Positions 44,501 through 53,783 of a stretch of DNA of 64,000 bases are shown one piece after another. A program made the position numbers and the translations under genes. Each line of letters begins with the position of its first letter. Position 1 is the first letter of the stretch. The stretch lies in assembly GCA_012274445.1 (NCBI GenBank), contig JAAROD010000069.1, positions 930,001 through 994,000 on the forward strand, written 5' to 3'. This DNA comes from Sclerotiophoma versabilis. Its lineage: Eukaryota; Ascomycota; Dothideomycetes; Pleosporales; Didymellaceae. Under the pieces are notes generated by a model. The model saw only the letters and a program-made list of their open reading frames with translations, searched no databases and was not told the DNA's origin.

Positions 44501-45425
44501 TTTCCTTGTGTTGGGAGGCAGCAGCGACTCGCTCGGCCTGCTCCTGCTGCTGCTTTTGTAGAAGGGCAATCCGATCCTTCAGGCTGAGCTTGGGGCCTTC
44601 GTCGTCGGCCTCGTTCGGCTGCGTGTTGGTGCCTGTCAAGCCGGACCTCTCAGCGGCCTCCTGGTCCTGTGCCTGGCGGTCGGCAATCTCGGGATCCTCC
44701 TCGCGGCGGTAGGTCTTGACCTGCGGAGCCTCCTTCGGGGGAGGGACGTAGGCGTTGCGGCTCGGCGGCGGTGCCACAAAGGGCTTCTTGATGAAGCTCG
44801 GCGACGGGGCGGCGGCCTTGAAGGGCTGGATGGGGGCGGCGGCGGGCTGGTTGAAGGCGGCAATGCGGTCGCGGAAGGCGTTGGACTTGGCAGCAATGGG
44901 CGGCGGCGGCTTCTTCGCAGGGGCGGCAGCTCTGGGCGCTTCGGCGGGCGACTGGGTGTCGTCGGGGGAGCGGACGCTGCTCTGCGCAGAGCGGGGGGAG
45001 GTGGGCGACAGGGCCGCCGACGGGTCGGGGTGCGAGGCTGTGGGGGGCACCTGCAGCGGCGGCGGCGGCTGGGGCTTGGGCGCGGCAGGCTCCTCGCGCT
45101 GCACCAGCTCCGGCTCCTGCTGCTGCTGCTGCTGCGGCGGCGGCGGCGGGAGGGCGGGCGTGGGCGGCGCGGGCTCTGCGGCGGGCTGCTCCAGCGGCGG
45201 GTGTCGTGAGGCGCGGTTGGGCCGCGGCGGGGGTTGCGGCTCGAAGCGCTCGACGAAGTTGCGGGGGAAGAGGCCGTCGTGCTTGGTGCCATTGTCGTCG
45301 GTGTACTCGCCCACGTACCAGTCGGCGTCCTCCTCCTCGGTGACGGTGATGATCTGGCCGGTGCTGAAGCTCAGGTCGTCGTCGTGGGGCGACGCGTAGT
45401 CGTAGACGGCCTTGACCTTGAACAT
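41567..45425 (-). CDS. Bbc1-like SH3 protein of actin patches
   Basis: Minus-strand gene, exons 45425-43718, 43497-43435 and 43386-41567, about 1196 aa. An N-terminal SH3 domain (residues 1-62) opens MFKVKAVYDYASPHDDDLSF and has ADWYVGEY and GLFPRNFVERF. The middle is very Pro-rich with polyGln and PPP runs (ligands for SH3 or profilin), a charged coil and MPGMFGGIPMGGLPPKKKK. The last about 236 residues form the conserved Bbc1 C-terminal domain: SHWWTQPKMLPPSLQTRKD, GDIVTFRNAKFQGK, KPDHVGVVVEWDG. In yeast Bbc1 binds Las17 and type I myosin at endocytic patches; that role is inferred. The 48-nt intron (43434-43387) is canonical. The 220-nt intron (43717-43498) is unusually long here and may hide an exon, but the phase closes without one. 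Confidence 0.85.
43387..43434 (-). other. 48-nt in-frame intron
   Basis: GTACGT donor, TTGCTAATCG branch and GATCCAG acceptor. The length is divisible by three and it contains no stop in the reading frame, so both spliced and retained transcripts encode full-length protein differing by 16 residues. Confidence 0.7.
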
Positions 45426-45545
45426 GGTGGGCGCCAATGGCAGCTCGCGCGCGGCGGGACGGCAGCAGGGCGCTCGGGGAGGGCAGCAGAGGCAGCAGCT
45501 CGGATGGCCGCCGACGGGCGCGCTGGCACGGCTGGGGGTGCTCGC

Positions 45546-45563
45546 GGGGGGGGGGGGGGGGGG
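45546..45563 (+). repeat. G18 tract
   Basis: Eighteen consecutive G on the plus strand, followed by AGAGGGG. It lies in the shared promoter of two divergent housekeeping genes and could adopt a G-quadruplex on one strand. Confidence 0.9.
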
Positions 45564-45852
45564 AGAGGGGCGTGGGAGCGGCGGGCGTGCGGGAAGCTGG
45601 CGGTGCTTGCCGGAGGGCGCAGTTGCCGGGCGGGAGTGCAGCGGGGACAGGCGGGGGGCGTGCAGGGCGGCGCGAAGGAGACGGGGCCCGTGGAGCAGCG
45701 CGCGAGAGGTGGTGGAGGAGGAGGAGGTGAGGGCTGCTCGCGGTGCGGATGCGGGCTGCGGGCTGCGGCCGGCTTCCTCGTCATGCAAGCCCACCTGTGC
45801 TTGGCGCACGCACCTGCACCCCACAGCCTGTCTGGCGCCTGTCGCCGGCCGC

Positions 45853-45881
45853 CCACTGCCACTGCCACTGCCACTGCCACT
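45853..45881 (+). repeat. (CACTGC)n hexamer repeat
   Basis: About four and a half copies of a six-base CACTGC unit, ending roughly 28 bp before the Rtr1 start codon and so probably in its 5' UTR. Confidence 0.85.
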
Positions 45882-45908
45882 CCCGCGACCCGTCACCCAC
45901 CGCACGCC

Positions 45909-46814
45909 ATGCCGCCCAAGTCGATCCTGAAGAAGACGGGCGCGCCCAGCAGCGAGCGCAGCGGCAAGCCCGTGAACCAGCGCCACCTCGACGTCGCGCT
46001 GCACCACGCCAACATGCTCGAGCAGCGCAAGGCCGTCGAGGCGCAGGTGCTCGACTCGATCATGGCACTGATGGAGTACCCGCCCGCGCCCGACGCCGAC
46101 CCCAGGCGCCCGTCGGCGGCCGATGCGCGCGTCTTCGAGGAGGCCGTGGCCGCCTTCCAGCCCGCCGACTACGACGCCCTCATCGAGGAGCGCAACATCG
46201 CCGGCAAGTGCGGCTATGCGCTGTGTCCGCGGCCCAAGATGCGCGCGCGGTCGACGGCGCGCAAGCAGTTTGTCGACACGGACAAGGGCGTCGAGATTGT
46301 CGACCGCAAGGTGCTGGAGGTCTGGTGCTCGGCCGACTGCGCGAAGCGGGCGCTGTACGTCAAGGTGCAGCTGAACGAGGAGCCGGCCTGGCTGCGCGGG
46401 GGCGGATACGGCGACAGGATCGAGCTCATGGCCGACAACGCGCAGGAGCTGCGCATGACGCTGCCCGTGCGCACCAAGCCCCGGCCTGCGTCTGCGCCCG
46501 TCAAGAGCGACGGCGACGACGACGACGACGACGTCGACGCTGCCTGGGCTGCGCACGACAGCGCTGCAGCCGAGCTCGCCCTCGAGCGCGGCGAGAAGCC
46601 AGGCGCCGTGGGCAAGGCCAACAGCAGCCTCGTGCAGGACACCATCACCGAGCACGCGTCGAGCATCGCGCCGCCGCAGCCGCCAGCCCTCCCCGCTGGC
46701 TCGACCATGGCCATCGAGGGCCACGTCCCGCGACACAACCGGCCCAAAGACGAGGACGACGCGGACGACGAGGACGACGACGCGCAGGACTGGGACAAGC
46801 ACCTGCCGGGATGA
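45909..46814 (+). CDS. rtr1: Rtr1/RPAP2-type RNA polymerase II CTD phosphatase
   Basis: A 301-aa single-exon protein. The N-terminus (PPKSILKK) and helical region lead into the Rtr1 zinc-finger-like core: C101-x4-C106 (KCGYALCPRPKM) and C140-x3-C144 (VWCSADCAKRALYVKVQL), then the W/P-rich strand EEPAWLRGG. In yeast and animals this family removes Ser5 phosphate from the Pol II C-terminal domain during early elongation and helps nuclear import of the polymerase. The C-terminal half is acidic and low in complexity (DGDDDDDDVD), ending DAQDWDKHLPG. Codon use is extremely GC3-rich, like its neighbours. The start is the first ATG after a CACTGC-repeat leader. It is divergent from the Bbc1-like gene. 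Confidence 0.9.
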   Translation: MPPKSILKKTGAPSSERSGKPVNQRHLDVALHHANMLEQRKAVEAQVLDSIMALMEYPPAPDADPRRPSAADARVFEEAVAAFQPADYDALIEERNIAGKCGYALCPRPKMRARSTARKQFVDTDKGVEIVDRKVLEVWCSADCAKRALYVKVQLNEEPAWLRGGGYGDRIELMADNAQELRMTLPVRTKPRPASAPVKSDGDDDDDDVDAAWAAHDSAAAELALERGEKPGAVGKANSSLVQDTITEHASSIAPPQPPALPAGSTMAIEGHVPRHNRPKDEDDADDEDDDAQDWDKHLPG

Positions 46815-47296
46815 GAGGCACAGTTGGACGGACACACCACACACTACAGACAGCCGTCGTCGCCTGCGCGCGCAACTGTCCACCCCAGGGCCACCACACC
46901 GGCCGACGCCGGGCCGGAGGGGGTGTCTGGGAGCACCATGGCTGCACCAAAAAAGTGCACGTAGCTTTCTCAGGACACAGTGCCCCAGAGACGGGCGCCG
47001 GGTGACGGACAAAGCGTTGGTGGCAGACGGCAGACGGCAGACGGCAGACGGCAGACGGAGAGACGTGCTGTATCGAGACTACATAGACATGGCCAATAAT
47101 ACGTCTACACCCGTACCCTGCTGAGGCGTGACTGTGGCGCATCCGAGTTTGTGCGAGTCGTGCGTGGTGCGGCGTGCGGGCGTCCTGCGGGAGTGCGCAC
47201 TGGCCAGGCTCAAAGTCGAACTTCCTTCTCCCTCGCCCGCGCAGGCCAGCACCACTTCAGCCGCCATTGTCCCCCGCACGCGGCTGTCGCATCGCC
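46815..47296. other. intergenic with heptamer repeat
   Basis: Spacer between two plus-strand genes, containing the Rtr1 3' region and the Mrp51 promoter. It holds a five-copy GGCAGAC tandem repeat at 47022-47056. Confidence 0.5.
47022..47056 (+). repeat. (GGCAGAC)5 tandem repeat
   Basis: Five perfect 7-bp copies in the spacer upstream of the Mrp51 gene. A period of seven is incompatible with coding, consistent with noncoding DNA. Confidence 0.93.
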
Positions 47297-49018
47297 ATGG
47301 CCCTCCGCCGCCAGAGCCTGTCCCCGACGGCCAACCTGCTGCGCAACTCGCGCCTCTTCTCGCTGCCCAACCCCCTGCCGCGGCCCGTCGTGGGCGAGAC
47401 ATCGGGCGCGGGCGTCACCAAGGCCTCCGCCTCGGCCACCCTGCCCTACCCGACCCACCAGGCCATCGTCACGACCAAGAGCTCGCTGGCGCGCGGCGAC
47501 TGGGGCCTGAAGCGCAACCTGCCCGCCCGCTCGCACCTGCTGCAGACGAGCGACCCCGTCCTGCGCGTCACCCAGCTGGACACGATCGAGGACGTCACCG
47601 ACTTCGACTCGGCCGCCGACCACGTGCGCACCCGCCAGAAGTGGGAGCAGATGGGCGTGCCCATGATGAAGGGCATGCAGCACATGCAGCGCCACAACAT
47701 CACCGGCGCCCCGCCCACGGGCGCCTTTGAGCGCCGCGACGACACCACCGCCTACACCGCCGCCGACGGCCTGGACGAGAGCGGCCTGTTCCTGCACGCC
47801 CTCAAGCAGAACAAGGCCGCGCGCGAAAAGGCCGGCCGCCTCGCCGGCCGCCCCGCCCCCTTCACCCCCTTCAAGCCGCCGCCCGTCGACGCCGACGTCC
47901 ACAACGCCCGCCGCTGGAAGCACGACGGGCCGTGGGTGCCCGGCCAGAGCGCCGACGACTTCACCGCCTACCTGTCGCGCGAAATCGCCCGCCGCCGCCC
48001 CGAGTTCAACGCCTACCTGGTCGAGTTTGTCAAGAACGAAATCTACACCACCCGCCAGCTCGCCGCCTCGCGCTCCGCCGACCCCGCCCCCATCGACCCC
48101 GACCACGCCCGCGCCTGGCAGACGGCGCGCGAGAAGGAGTGGGCTACCATCTCCGACGACGACGTCGCCGCCGGCATCAACACCCTGCGCAAGGAGACGG
48201 CAAACGACCCCATCGGCTCCAAGCTCGTCCAGAAGCTCATCGTGCCCTTCCTGCGCCTGCCCACCATCCGCTTCAAGTACAAGACCTTCAACGAGCACGA
48301 GTCGACCAAGGACTTTGAAAAGTACGTCTTCGACCAGGAGACCGCCCCGCTCTCCACCCACCCCTCCGCCGGCCTGGGCTACCTGCGCACCAAAGCCTAC
48401 CTCGCCACCCACCCCATCCTCGGCCCCCAGCTGCGCCCACCCCCCGTCCCCTCGCGCGTCCTCCAGCCGCGCCAGACCGCCCAGACCAAGGAGCACTACG
48501 CACGCCTCGGTGTCGCCGGCTTCGTCGCCAACGACCAGTACCGCGCCGACGACGCCCGCTCCTCCAACAAGGCCGCCTTCCAGAACATCCGCGACGTCGA
48601 GACCATCGACATCGACACCCCCGGCGGCAAGAAGATCCCCGTCAACCCCCAGTTCGGCTCCGTCAGCAACGACGGCCGCATCCACCTCAAGGTCCTGCGC
48701 TCCACCGGCGCCGAAATCGCCGTCGCCCGCGGCGAGCTCGAGGACCGCCCGCCCGCCCGCCCCACAGAGCGCGACTTCAACCTGTCCTCCTCCAGGAATG
48801 GCGGCTTTGCTGGCTTCGCAAAGCGCGGCCAGAAGAGCGGCGTCAAGCAGCTCGACGACCTCAGCGCTGCCGGCCGGAGACACGACGACGGCGCCAAGGA
48901 GCTCGACGAGCTGAGCGCCCAGGGGAAGCAGTTTGCCGATTTCATACAGAGCCCCGCACGGGGGCAGCCGGGCCCGGGCTTTCCAGGCCTTGCCGACGCC
49001 CTGAGACCAGTCGAGTAG
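47297..49018 (+). CDS. mrp51: mitochondrial small-subunit ribosomal protein Mrp51 family
   Basis: Single exon, 573 aa, from ATG 47297. The N-terminus is a mitochondrial-targeting type sequence that includes the family signature: SPTANLLRNSRLFSLPNPLP, then ATLPYPTHQAIVTTKSSLAR and GDWGLKRNLP. A further conserved block reads DTIEDVTDFDSAADHVRTR. The protein is a fungal mitoribosome small-subunit component that in yeast supports translation of mitochondrial mRNAs; the role here is by family. A long middle region is helical and the C-terminus is low in complexity (LDDLSAAGRRHDDGAKEL). Third codon positions are almost all G or C, which produces a spurious 644-codon open frame on the opposite strand. 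Confidence 0.93.
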   Translation: MALRRQSLSPTANLLRNSRLFSLPNPLPRPVVGETSGAGVTKASASATLPYPTHQAIVTTKSSLARGDWGLKRNLPARSHLLQTSDPVLRVTQLDTIEDVTDFDSAADHVRTRQKWEQMGVPMMKGMQHMQRHNITGAPPTGAFERRDDTTAYTAADGLDESGLFLHALKQNKAAREKAGRLAGRPAPFTPFKPPPVDADVHNARRWKHDGPWVPGQSADDFTAYLSREIARRRPEFNAYLVEFVKNEIYTTRQLAASRSADPAPIDPDHARAWQTAREKEWATISDDDVAAGINTLRKETANDPIGSKLVQKLIVPFLRLPTIRFKYKTFNEHESTKDFEKYVFDQETAPLSTHPSAGLGYLRTKAYLATHPILGPQLRPPPVPSRVLQPRQTAQTKEHYARLGVAGFVANDQYRADDARSSNKAAFQNIRDVETIDIDTPGGKKIPVNPQFGSVSNDGRIHLKVLRSTGAEIAVARGELEDRPPARPTERDFNLSSSRNGGFAGFAKRGQKSGVKQLDDLSAAGRRHDDGAKELDELSAQGKQFADFIQSPARGQPGPGFPGLADALRPVE

Positions 49019-51290
49019 TTGTATGTATACACGTGTATTGTAGTAGAATGTATATCCTCTTCTGTTTTTCACTATTTCCACTGCAATTCCGTGTAGACAA
49101 AAGCAAATCAATATTGTACTACGAGTTGCTAAAGGAAGCCTCAACCGCCAAACAGCGGTACAAGAATTAACGTATATGTTGTACTCCGTAAAATAAGCCC
49201 TGTAGACAGTACGTTAACATGCAAAGCGACTACTTGGGTAGGCATATTTAACAAGCTTCACTTTATCCTAGAGACAGCGCCTCCTAAGCTATATATATAC
49301 ATTTGCCCCAACAAGTACGTATATGGAAGACACTTGCCAGTATGCGCTGTATCGTTCATAATAGAGCTAAAAGGCTCTACATGCCAGGCGAACACTGGGG
49401 GATACTCGATGATGGGTTCCTTGTCGTTTTACTCTACTATATCAGATCATCTACAAACGCCTTGTTATAACACGGCTTGAGATCCAAGTGTAAGCGTTGC
49501 CAATTTCATCGTTCCAGGCGTCATAGACAGCGTGGAGAGAATAGTGCTGAGACAAGTTTAAAACACTGGGGCTGACAATCCAGAAAATCTTGCAATCTCT
49601 ACCTGCGTGATAAAAGCGTCCCGGACTGCACAAACCAACGCCCTGTACTCAGGCCTGAGAGTTACAAAAGCCCAACGCACTGAGTATCGCGAGTCTGTTC
49701 CTCAAATTTATTGATATCAGCGACTACTTCTAAGAACACTAATGTTGAGCTGGTCGGGGATGATGACCATCCAAGAAAATGGAGACCAAGGTCCGCAACA
49801 TCTTCATCTACACAACCTACGGTACCATGTATGCCAGATGCGTAGTGTTGACTCGGTCGATGTTACTCGCTCCTACTGTCAGTCGTTTAGAAGGCAGATG
49901 AAAATCGCAAACGATAATGTGAGCATCGCGTCTAGCAACAACGACGATCAGCAGCCACCTGTCAGGATCAGAAGAGGTCATCGCTCTGGTTGGACAAGCC
50001 TCGGAGTAGTCCCTGAATGAGGAGGGGTCGTACGCATCGAGGACAACAATGAGCAAACACCGCGTGGGGACAGTGGAAATGGAGGAAGGACACACAACCG
50101 CTTCGCCCCCAGTGAAGTACAACGATTCACCCTCGAAATGTAATCGTTAAACTCAACTACGACAGCCAAGCCATCCTCAATGTACTCGCTCTCAAAAGCT
50201 TGTTGTAGTGGTTTGCCAGGCATCTGGCAGTAAATCACGTTCTGGATCTGACGACCATCCAGCTTGATTCTTGTCAGTCAATGTTCTGCTCGGGCGATTG
50301 ACTATTCTAACGACAACGCAACACTCCATGCACAGGTATACCAAGATCTGCGCGGCATAAGCTCTAACATTAAGATCTAGCAGCATTTAGTATGGAAAGT
50401 GCAGAAGGATGTAACTTTCAATCTGGCAGAAGATTGACGGCGGATATCGACTACTCTTCTGCTCAACATCGACTTTGCCACTTTAATTCTACGACATGCT
50501 ATGCTGACCTTTGTGAAAGCACCTGACGGCTTAAACAGGGTCAAATCCTGAATACCCTTATGTAGAGCTAATTCATCCTTCATCCTCGGTTCTCGCAGCT
50601 CAACACGCTTACCTCCAGCGGGACTACCCGGAGCGTTCGCGATGACCGGCGTAACGGTATCTCTCAGCATCACTAACCCCCCAATCCAACGCATTCCTTG
50701 GTGCGCCGAGGTCATCTAGGTACTGCTCGATCACGTTGTAATCCATTTCCTTTCGCTTGAACATCAATCTTGCGGAGTTCTCAGCTTCCCTCAGCCAAGA
50801 ATGGGGTAATGGAGGGACAAATGGATTCGGAACTTGAAAACTTACTCAAGTACGCCAATACAGTGTGCGTGAGGATAAGACTGCCGTTGCAATACTCGGA
50901 AACTCGCAGAAAGACTGACAAGAGGGCGTTGCACCAAAGACCCAAATTTGTACTCTCTCCAGCAGACACGTTTGTTTCGTCAAGCATCACAACGCAACCC
51001 TACTGCGAGCCGGTGAACAAGTCCGAGTCAAGACGTCTCTGCACAGACTCAATTTCAGTCCCCATGTACCACACAAAAGTGCCGATCCAGAGCATGCAGA
51101 GCAATAGTCCACCTGCAGAACCGCTCGAACCACTCTTGCCTGTTCCCGCTCGGGCTTTTGGCTTCTATGATGAAGAATAAATTTAGTAACAGGCGCATTT
51201 TGCAATGACAACTCGGCTGACATGAACCTCAGAGATGCCCCTAGTTAGCACTTCCGCAAGACCAGCTGAAACTAAATAGTCTTCATATAC
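49019..51290. other. gene-poor spacer
   Basis: GC content falls sharply after the Mrp51 stop. Only short frames are seen. The longest, 50770-51180 (plus, 136 codons), has mixed composition and no recognisable feature. No repeat or RNA gene is identified. Confidence 0.4.
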
Positions 51291-51291
51291 T

Positions 51292-51477
51292 CAAGGCTCT
51301 GGTTTCAGTAAATTACACGGAGAGCCAGTCTTAAGACTGGTTCTCAGAGGGAAAGGGCAAGATCTGATCATGTTGCTGCATGGCGGGCCAGGCCTTGGCG
51401 AAATGCTCACCGCTGAGAGCCTCGCCGAGCTAGCTGGAAGGTCGCCGCATCAGGTCCCATGTGGTACTCGCTAACGT
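51292..51477 (+). pseudogene. alpha/beta-hydrolase relic (HGGPG motif)
   Basis: A plus-strand frame without ATG reads SGFSKLHGEPVLRLVLRGK, then DLIMLLHGGPGLGEML, then stops at about 51475. LLHGGPG preceded by hydrophobic residues is the oxyanion-hole signature of prolyl-iminopeptidase-type alpha/beta hydrolases, and the preceding strand pattern fits. No nucleophile elbow (GxSxG) or remaining catalytic residues are found downstream in any frame I could read, so this looks like the surviving N-terminal part of a degraded gene. Confidence 0.4.
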
Positions 51478-52398
51478 TAATCGAGTGGCCTTTGCATTTC
51501 ACAAAAGATTGAAGCCTATCTTTGATCGACAGCTTCTTAATACGCGCAGAACGTAGTTGATAAACCTCTTTTTTTCCTGTAGATCGCGATGTCGGTGCAA
51601 ACCTTACGCATCTAGCTTCTTTGTGTAGTGTATAAGCGCCTGATTTCCAATCTTCTAAAGGTTCAATCATTCGAGATGAGTATTGCGTTGTGACGTTTTG
51701 CTGGCCCGTTGGCGGTTAAGCATCTTCAAGGCACCCTGTAGTAGGCGGCTGCATCGCACGCTTAGTTTCTGAAGCTTTCCATTACTTGAAGGGCTACATC
51801 GACTCTCTTCAAGAACTGTATTAGTTCGGACGGCTGAGATATCAAGACTTGACTAAAGGCTTATTGGGGTGGCGCCCTCGCTTAGACGGCGTGCTAACTT
51901 GACATCTAGGTGAAGTAAAGAATTGATCGGCTTCGTGGACCCCAGAACAGCAAGAACGCGGGGTAGATGCGAGAAAATGGAGGCTAGTACCTGCCTTTCG
52001 GCGAGGCAAGAGGGACGATTACGGTAGCGGGCGGGATCTAACCAACTCTGGAAACTCGCTTGTGCATTCAGCGCTCGGCACTGCGTCTTGCCTAATCACA
52101 GTAGCTGATCAACTTCTAACTGTACAAGGCGGCTTAGCAGACGTCTTTGGATGCGGCGCAGAAGTTGTAAGACGAGAGCTAGAAAAGAGGATTGAGATCT
52201 AACTGGTGGATGCCAATCAGGTCAATTGTTGGCTCAACACTACTACAGCTGAACTAACCCTCAGCCGCAGATACTTGATCTAGTGGCGCCACCAAGATCA
52301 ATTGCCTCGGAGTTACAATCAGCCCATCACATATGTATACATCCGGCCTGACCTCGATTACCTTCACGAACTCACAGTCAAAAAAAAAACACTTCACC
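51478..52398. other. intergenic, promoter side of the secreted-protein gene
   Basis: No gene is supported. An A10 run lies at 52380-52389, a few bases before the start codon of the next gene. Confidence 0.35.
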
Positions 52399-53192
52399 AT
52401 GATACTGCTCAAGATAATTCTACTCTCACTTGTCACAGTGGCAGCTGCCGACGTTAGCTGTGCACCCCAGGTTCCACCTGCCTCTTGTTCTGCTTTTGCT
52501 GCAGGTGCTCCGCTTGAACCGCGTGCCGTGAATTGCAAGGTTGTCACAGGCGTTTTGGGAGTTCTCAAAGTACTGGGGGGACCAGCGACCTCATTTTGCA
52601 GCTCCTACCTACGTGTTCCTACCGCGACAACAAAATCAACCACTTTCACGCCAGCACCAAGGTAATGATTTCAACTTCTCCAGATCTTCAGTAATAGCAG
52701 TCTAATCATGATTTGCATAGTACCGATGTAGTGGTCGTTACCGTTGTCGAAACCACCACAATCTTCGCATTCACTGGTTTCAAAAAGCGTTCCGACGAAG
52801 CTCCTGCCTCCGCTCAGGTCCATGATATTAGGGCTCGAACGGTTCCAAAAGGGTTGGAAAGATTTGCAGTGGCAGAGATCTCTTCTGCATGCCGCTGTCT
52901 TAACATCTCGCCGCGGTCGACGGTCGTTCAGACAATTACAGCCCCAGCACCGGTAAGTTTCACCATTCTTAGTCCAGAGGTCTCCTAACCCTTCCTACCC
53001 ATCACCGTTTGATCGTAAGGGCTAAATTCCATGTTCTAGGTTATCACTCAATTTGGCACAACAACATCGACATCAACCATCACAACATGCCGCGCAGCTG
53101 GTGGTCCTTGCGACTGCGGGGATCCAGGAGCGTGTTGTAACCTCGCCTGCTCCTGCAATGGTCCGCAAGGGCCCGTCAGCACATGCCTTTAA
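52399..53192 (+). CDS. secreted cysteine-rich protein, effector-like candidate
   Basis: Three exons, 52399-52661, 52721-52952 and 53040-53192, give 215 aa. Introns are 59 nt (GTAATG donor, TCTAATC branch, GCATAG acceptor) and 87 nt (GTAAGT donor, GCTAAAT branch, TTCTAG acceptor), and all phases close. The signal peptide reads MILLKIILLSLVTVAAADVS. The first part has four cysteines and ends with a Thr/Ser-rich linker. The second part has TTTIFAFTGFKKR, with a dibasic site, and ACRC. The third exon encodes a Thr-rich linker and a compact eight-cysteine tail, spaced C-x6-C-x-C-x5-CC-x3-C-x-C-x8-C, as in disulfide-knotted small domains. No enzyme domain is visible. A secreted, possibly wall-associated or host-directed protein is the inference. 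It sits in a gene-poor tract about 600 bp from the deaminase gene. Confidence 0.75.
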
Positions 53193-53783
53193 TAGTCCCA
53201 TTGTTTTTGTCTGTGCGAACGCTCGTTCTCTGTCGATCATCTATTCCTTCTTCACCTGTTCCTTGTACAAGTTTGTCGCACCCAGATCATAGGCTCGATG
53301 ACTTGGTACATTGCTGCGGCCAAACACACTTGACCGCAGTTAATATGCTACATGTTGCGCTCGGACTCTCTCAAGGGATATAACAAGCTAACTTGAGCTT
53401 TATAACTTGATGGGTCGCAACAGTACGCGGCACAGCCACGCTGACTTGAGATCCCAATCGATGTGACGAGAGCCCTGCTGCGAAATCAAACTCAAGAGGT
53501 AGTTTGACTGTATTGGAACGGATGCTGGGATGAGTGCTGAGTCTTAACTATTTGCGAAACTAGTACGCAATTGCAGCTACATATTGCCACTGTCGCGCTG
53601 CTTGCACCTTAGCTGGAAAGATGTAAGGCTGTGGTTGTTTATTCATGGAGTCTGTTGAGGGTAGTATAATTTTACGCTTTCGGGATTTACTTCTTCTTGA
53701 GATCTATGTTTTAACACTAGCTATGTACTCACCGGGAAAGCACTTGTAGAGCTGTGATGTAATCCTCAAAGCCTTCACGAGTG
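53193..53783. other. intergenic
   Basis: Spacer between two plus-strand genes. No feature is recognised. Confidence 0.4.

Larger units (their letters stand above)
45426..45908. promoter_or_regulatory. bidirectional promoter between Bbc1-like and Rtr1 genes
   Basis: The two start codons (45425 minus, 45909 plus) face away from each other across 483 bp, so both promoters must lie here. The spacer is very GC-rich. It contains an 18-G run (45546-45563) and a CACTGC hexamer repeat (45853-45881) in the 5' leader of the Rtr1 gene. No TATA box is seen. Confidence 0.6.

Noticed and set aside
43656..44561. 301-codon plus-strand frame across the Bbc1-like gene
   Set aside because: Antisense of the coding exon in a GC-rich region, with leucine/glycine-biased composition and no domain.
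45743..47005. 420-codon arginine-rich plus-strand frame overlapping Rtr1
   Set aside because: It is a frame-shifted shadow of a GC-rich gene; the Rtr1 frame has the conserved cysteines and motifs.
45426..47012. Upstream extension of the Bbc1-like frame to 47012 on the minus strand
   Set aside because: It runs antisense through the Rtr1 gene and has no coding character. The SH3 domain begins exactly at ATG 45425.
47210..49144. 644-codon open frame on the minus strand opposite Mrp51
   Set aside because: It is an exact antisense of a strongly supported gene with extreme GC3 content, which removes stops from the opposite strand. Its composition (Gly/Val/Ala/Arg) is typical of such artefacts.
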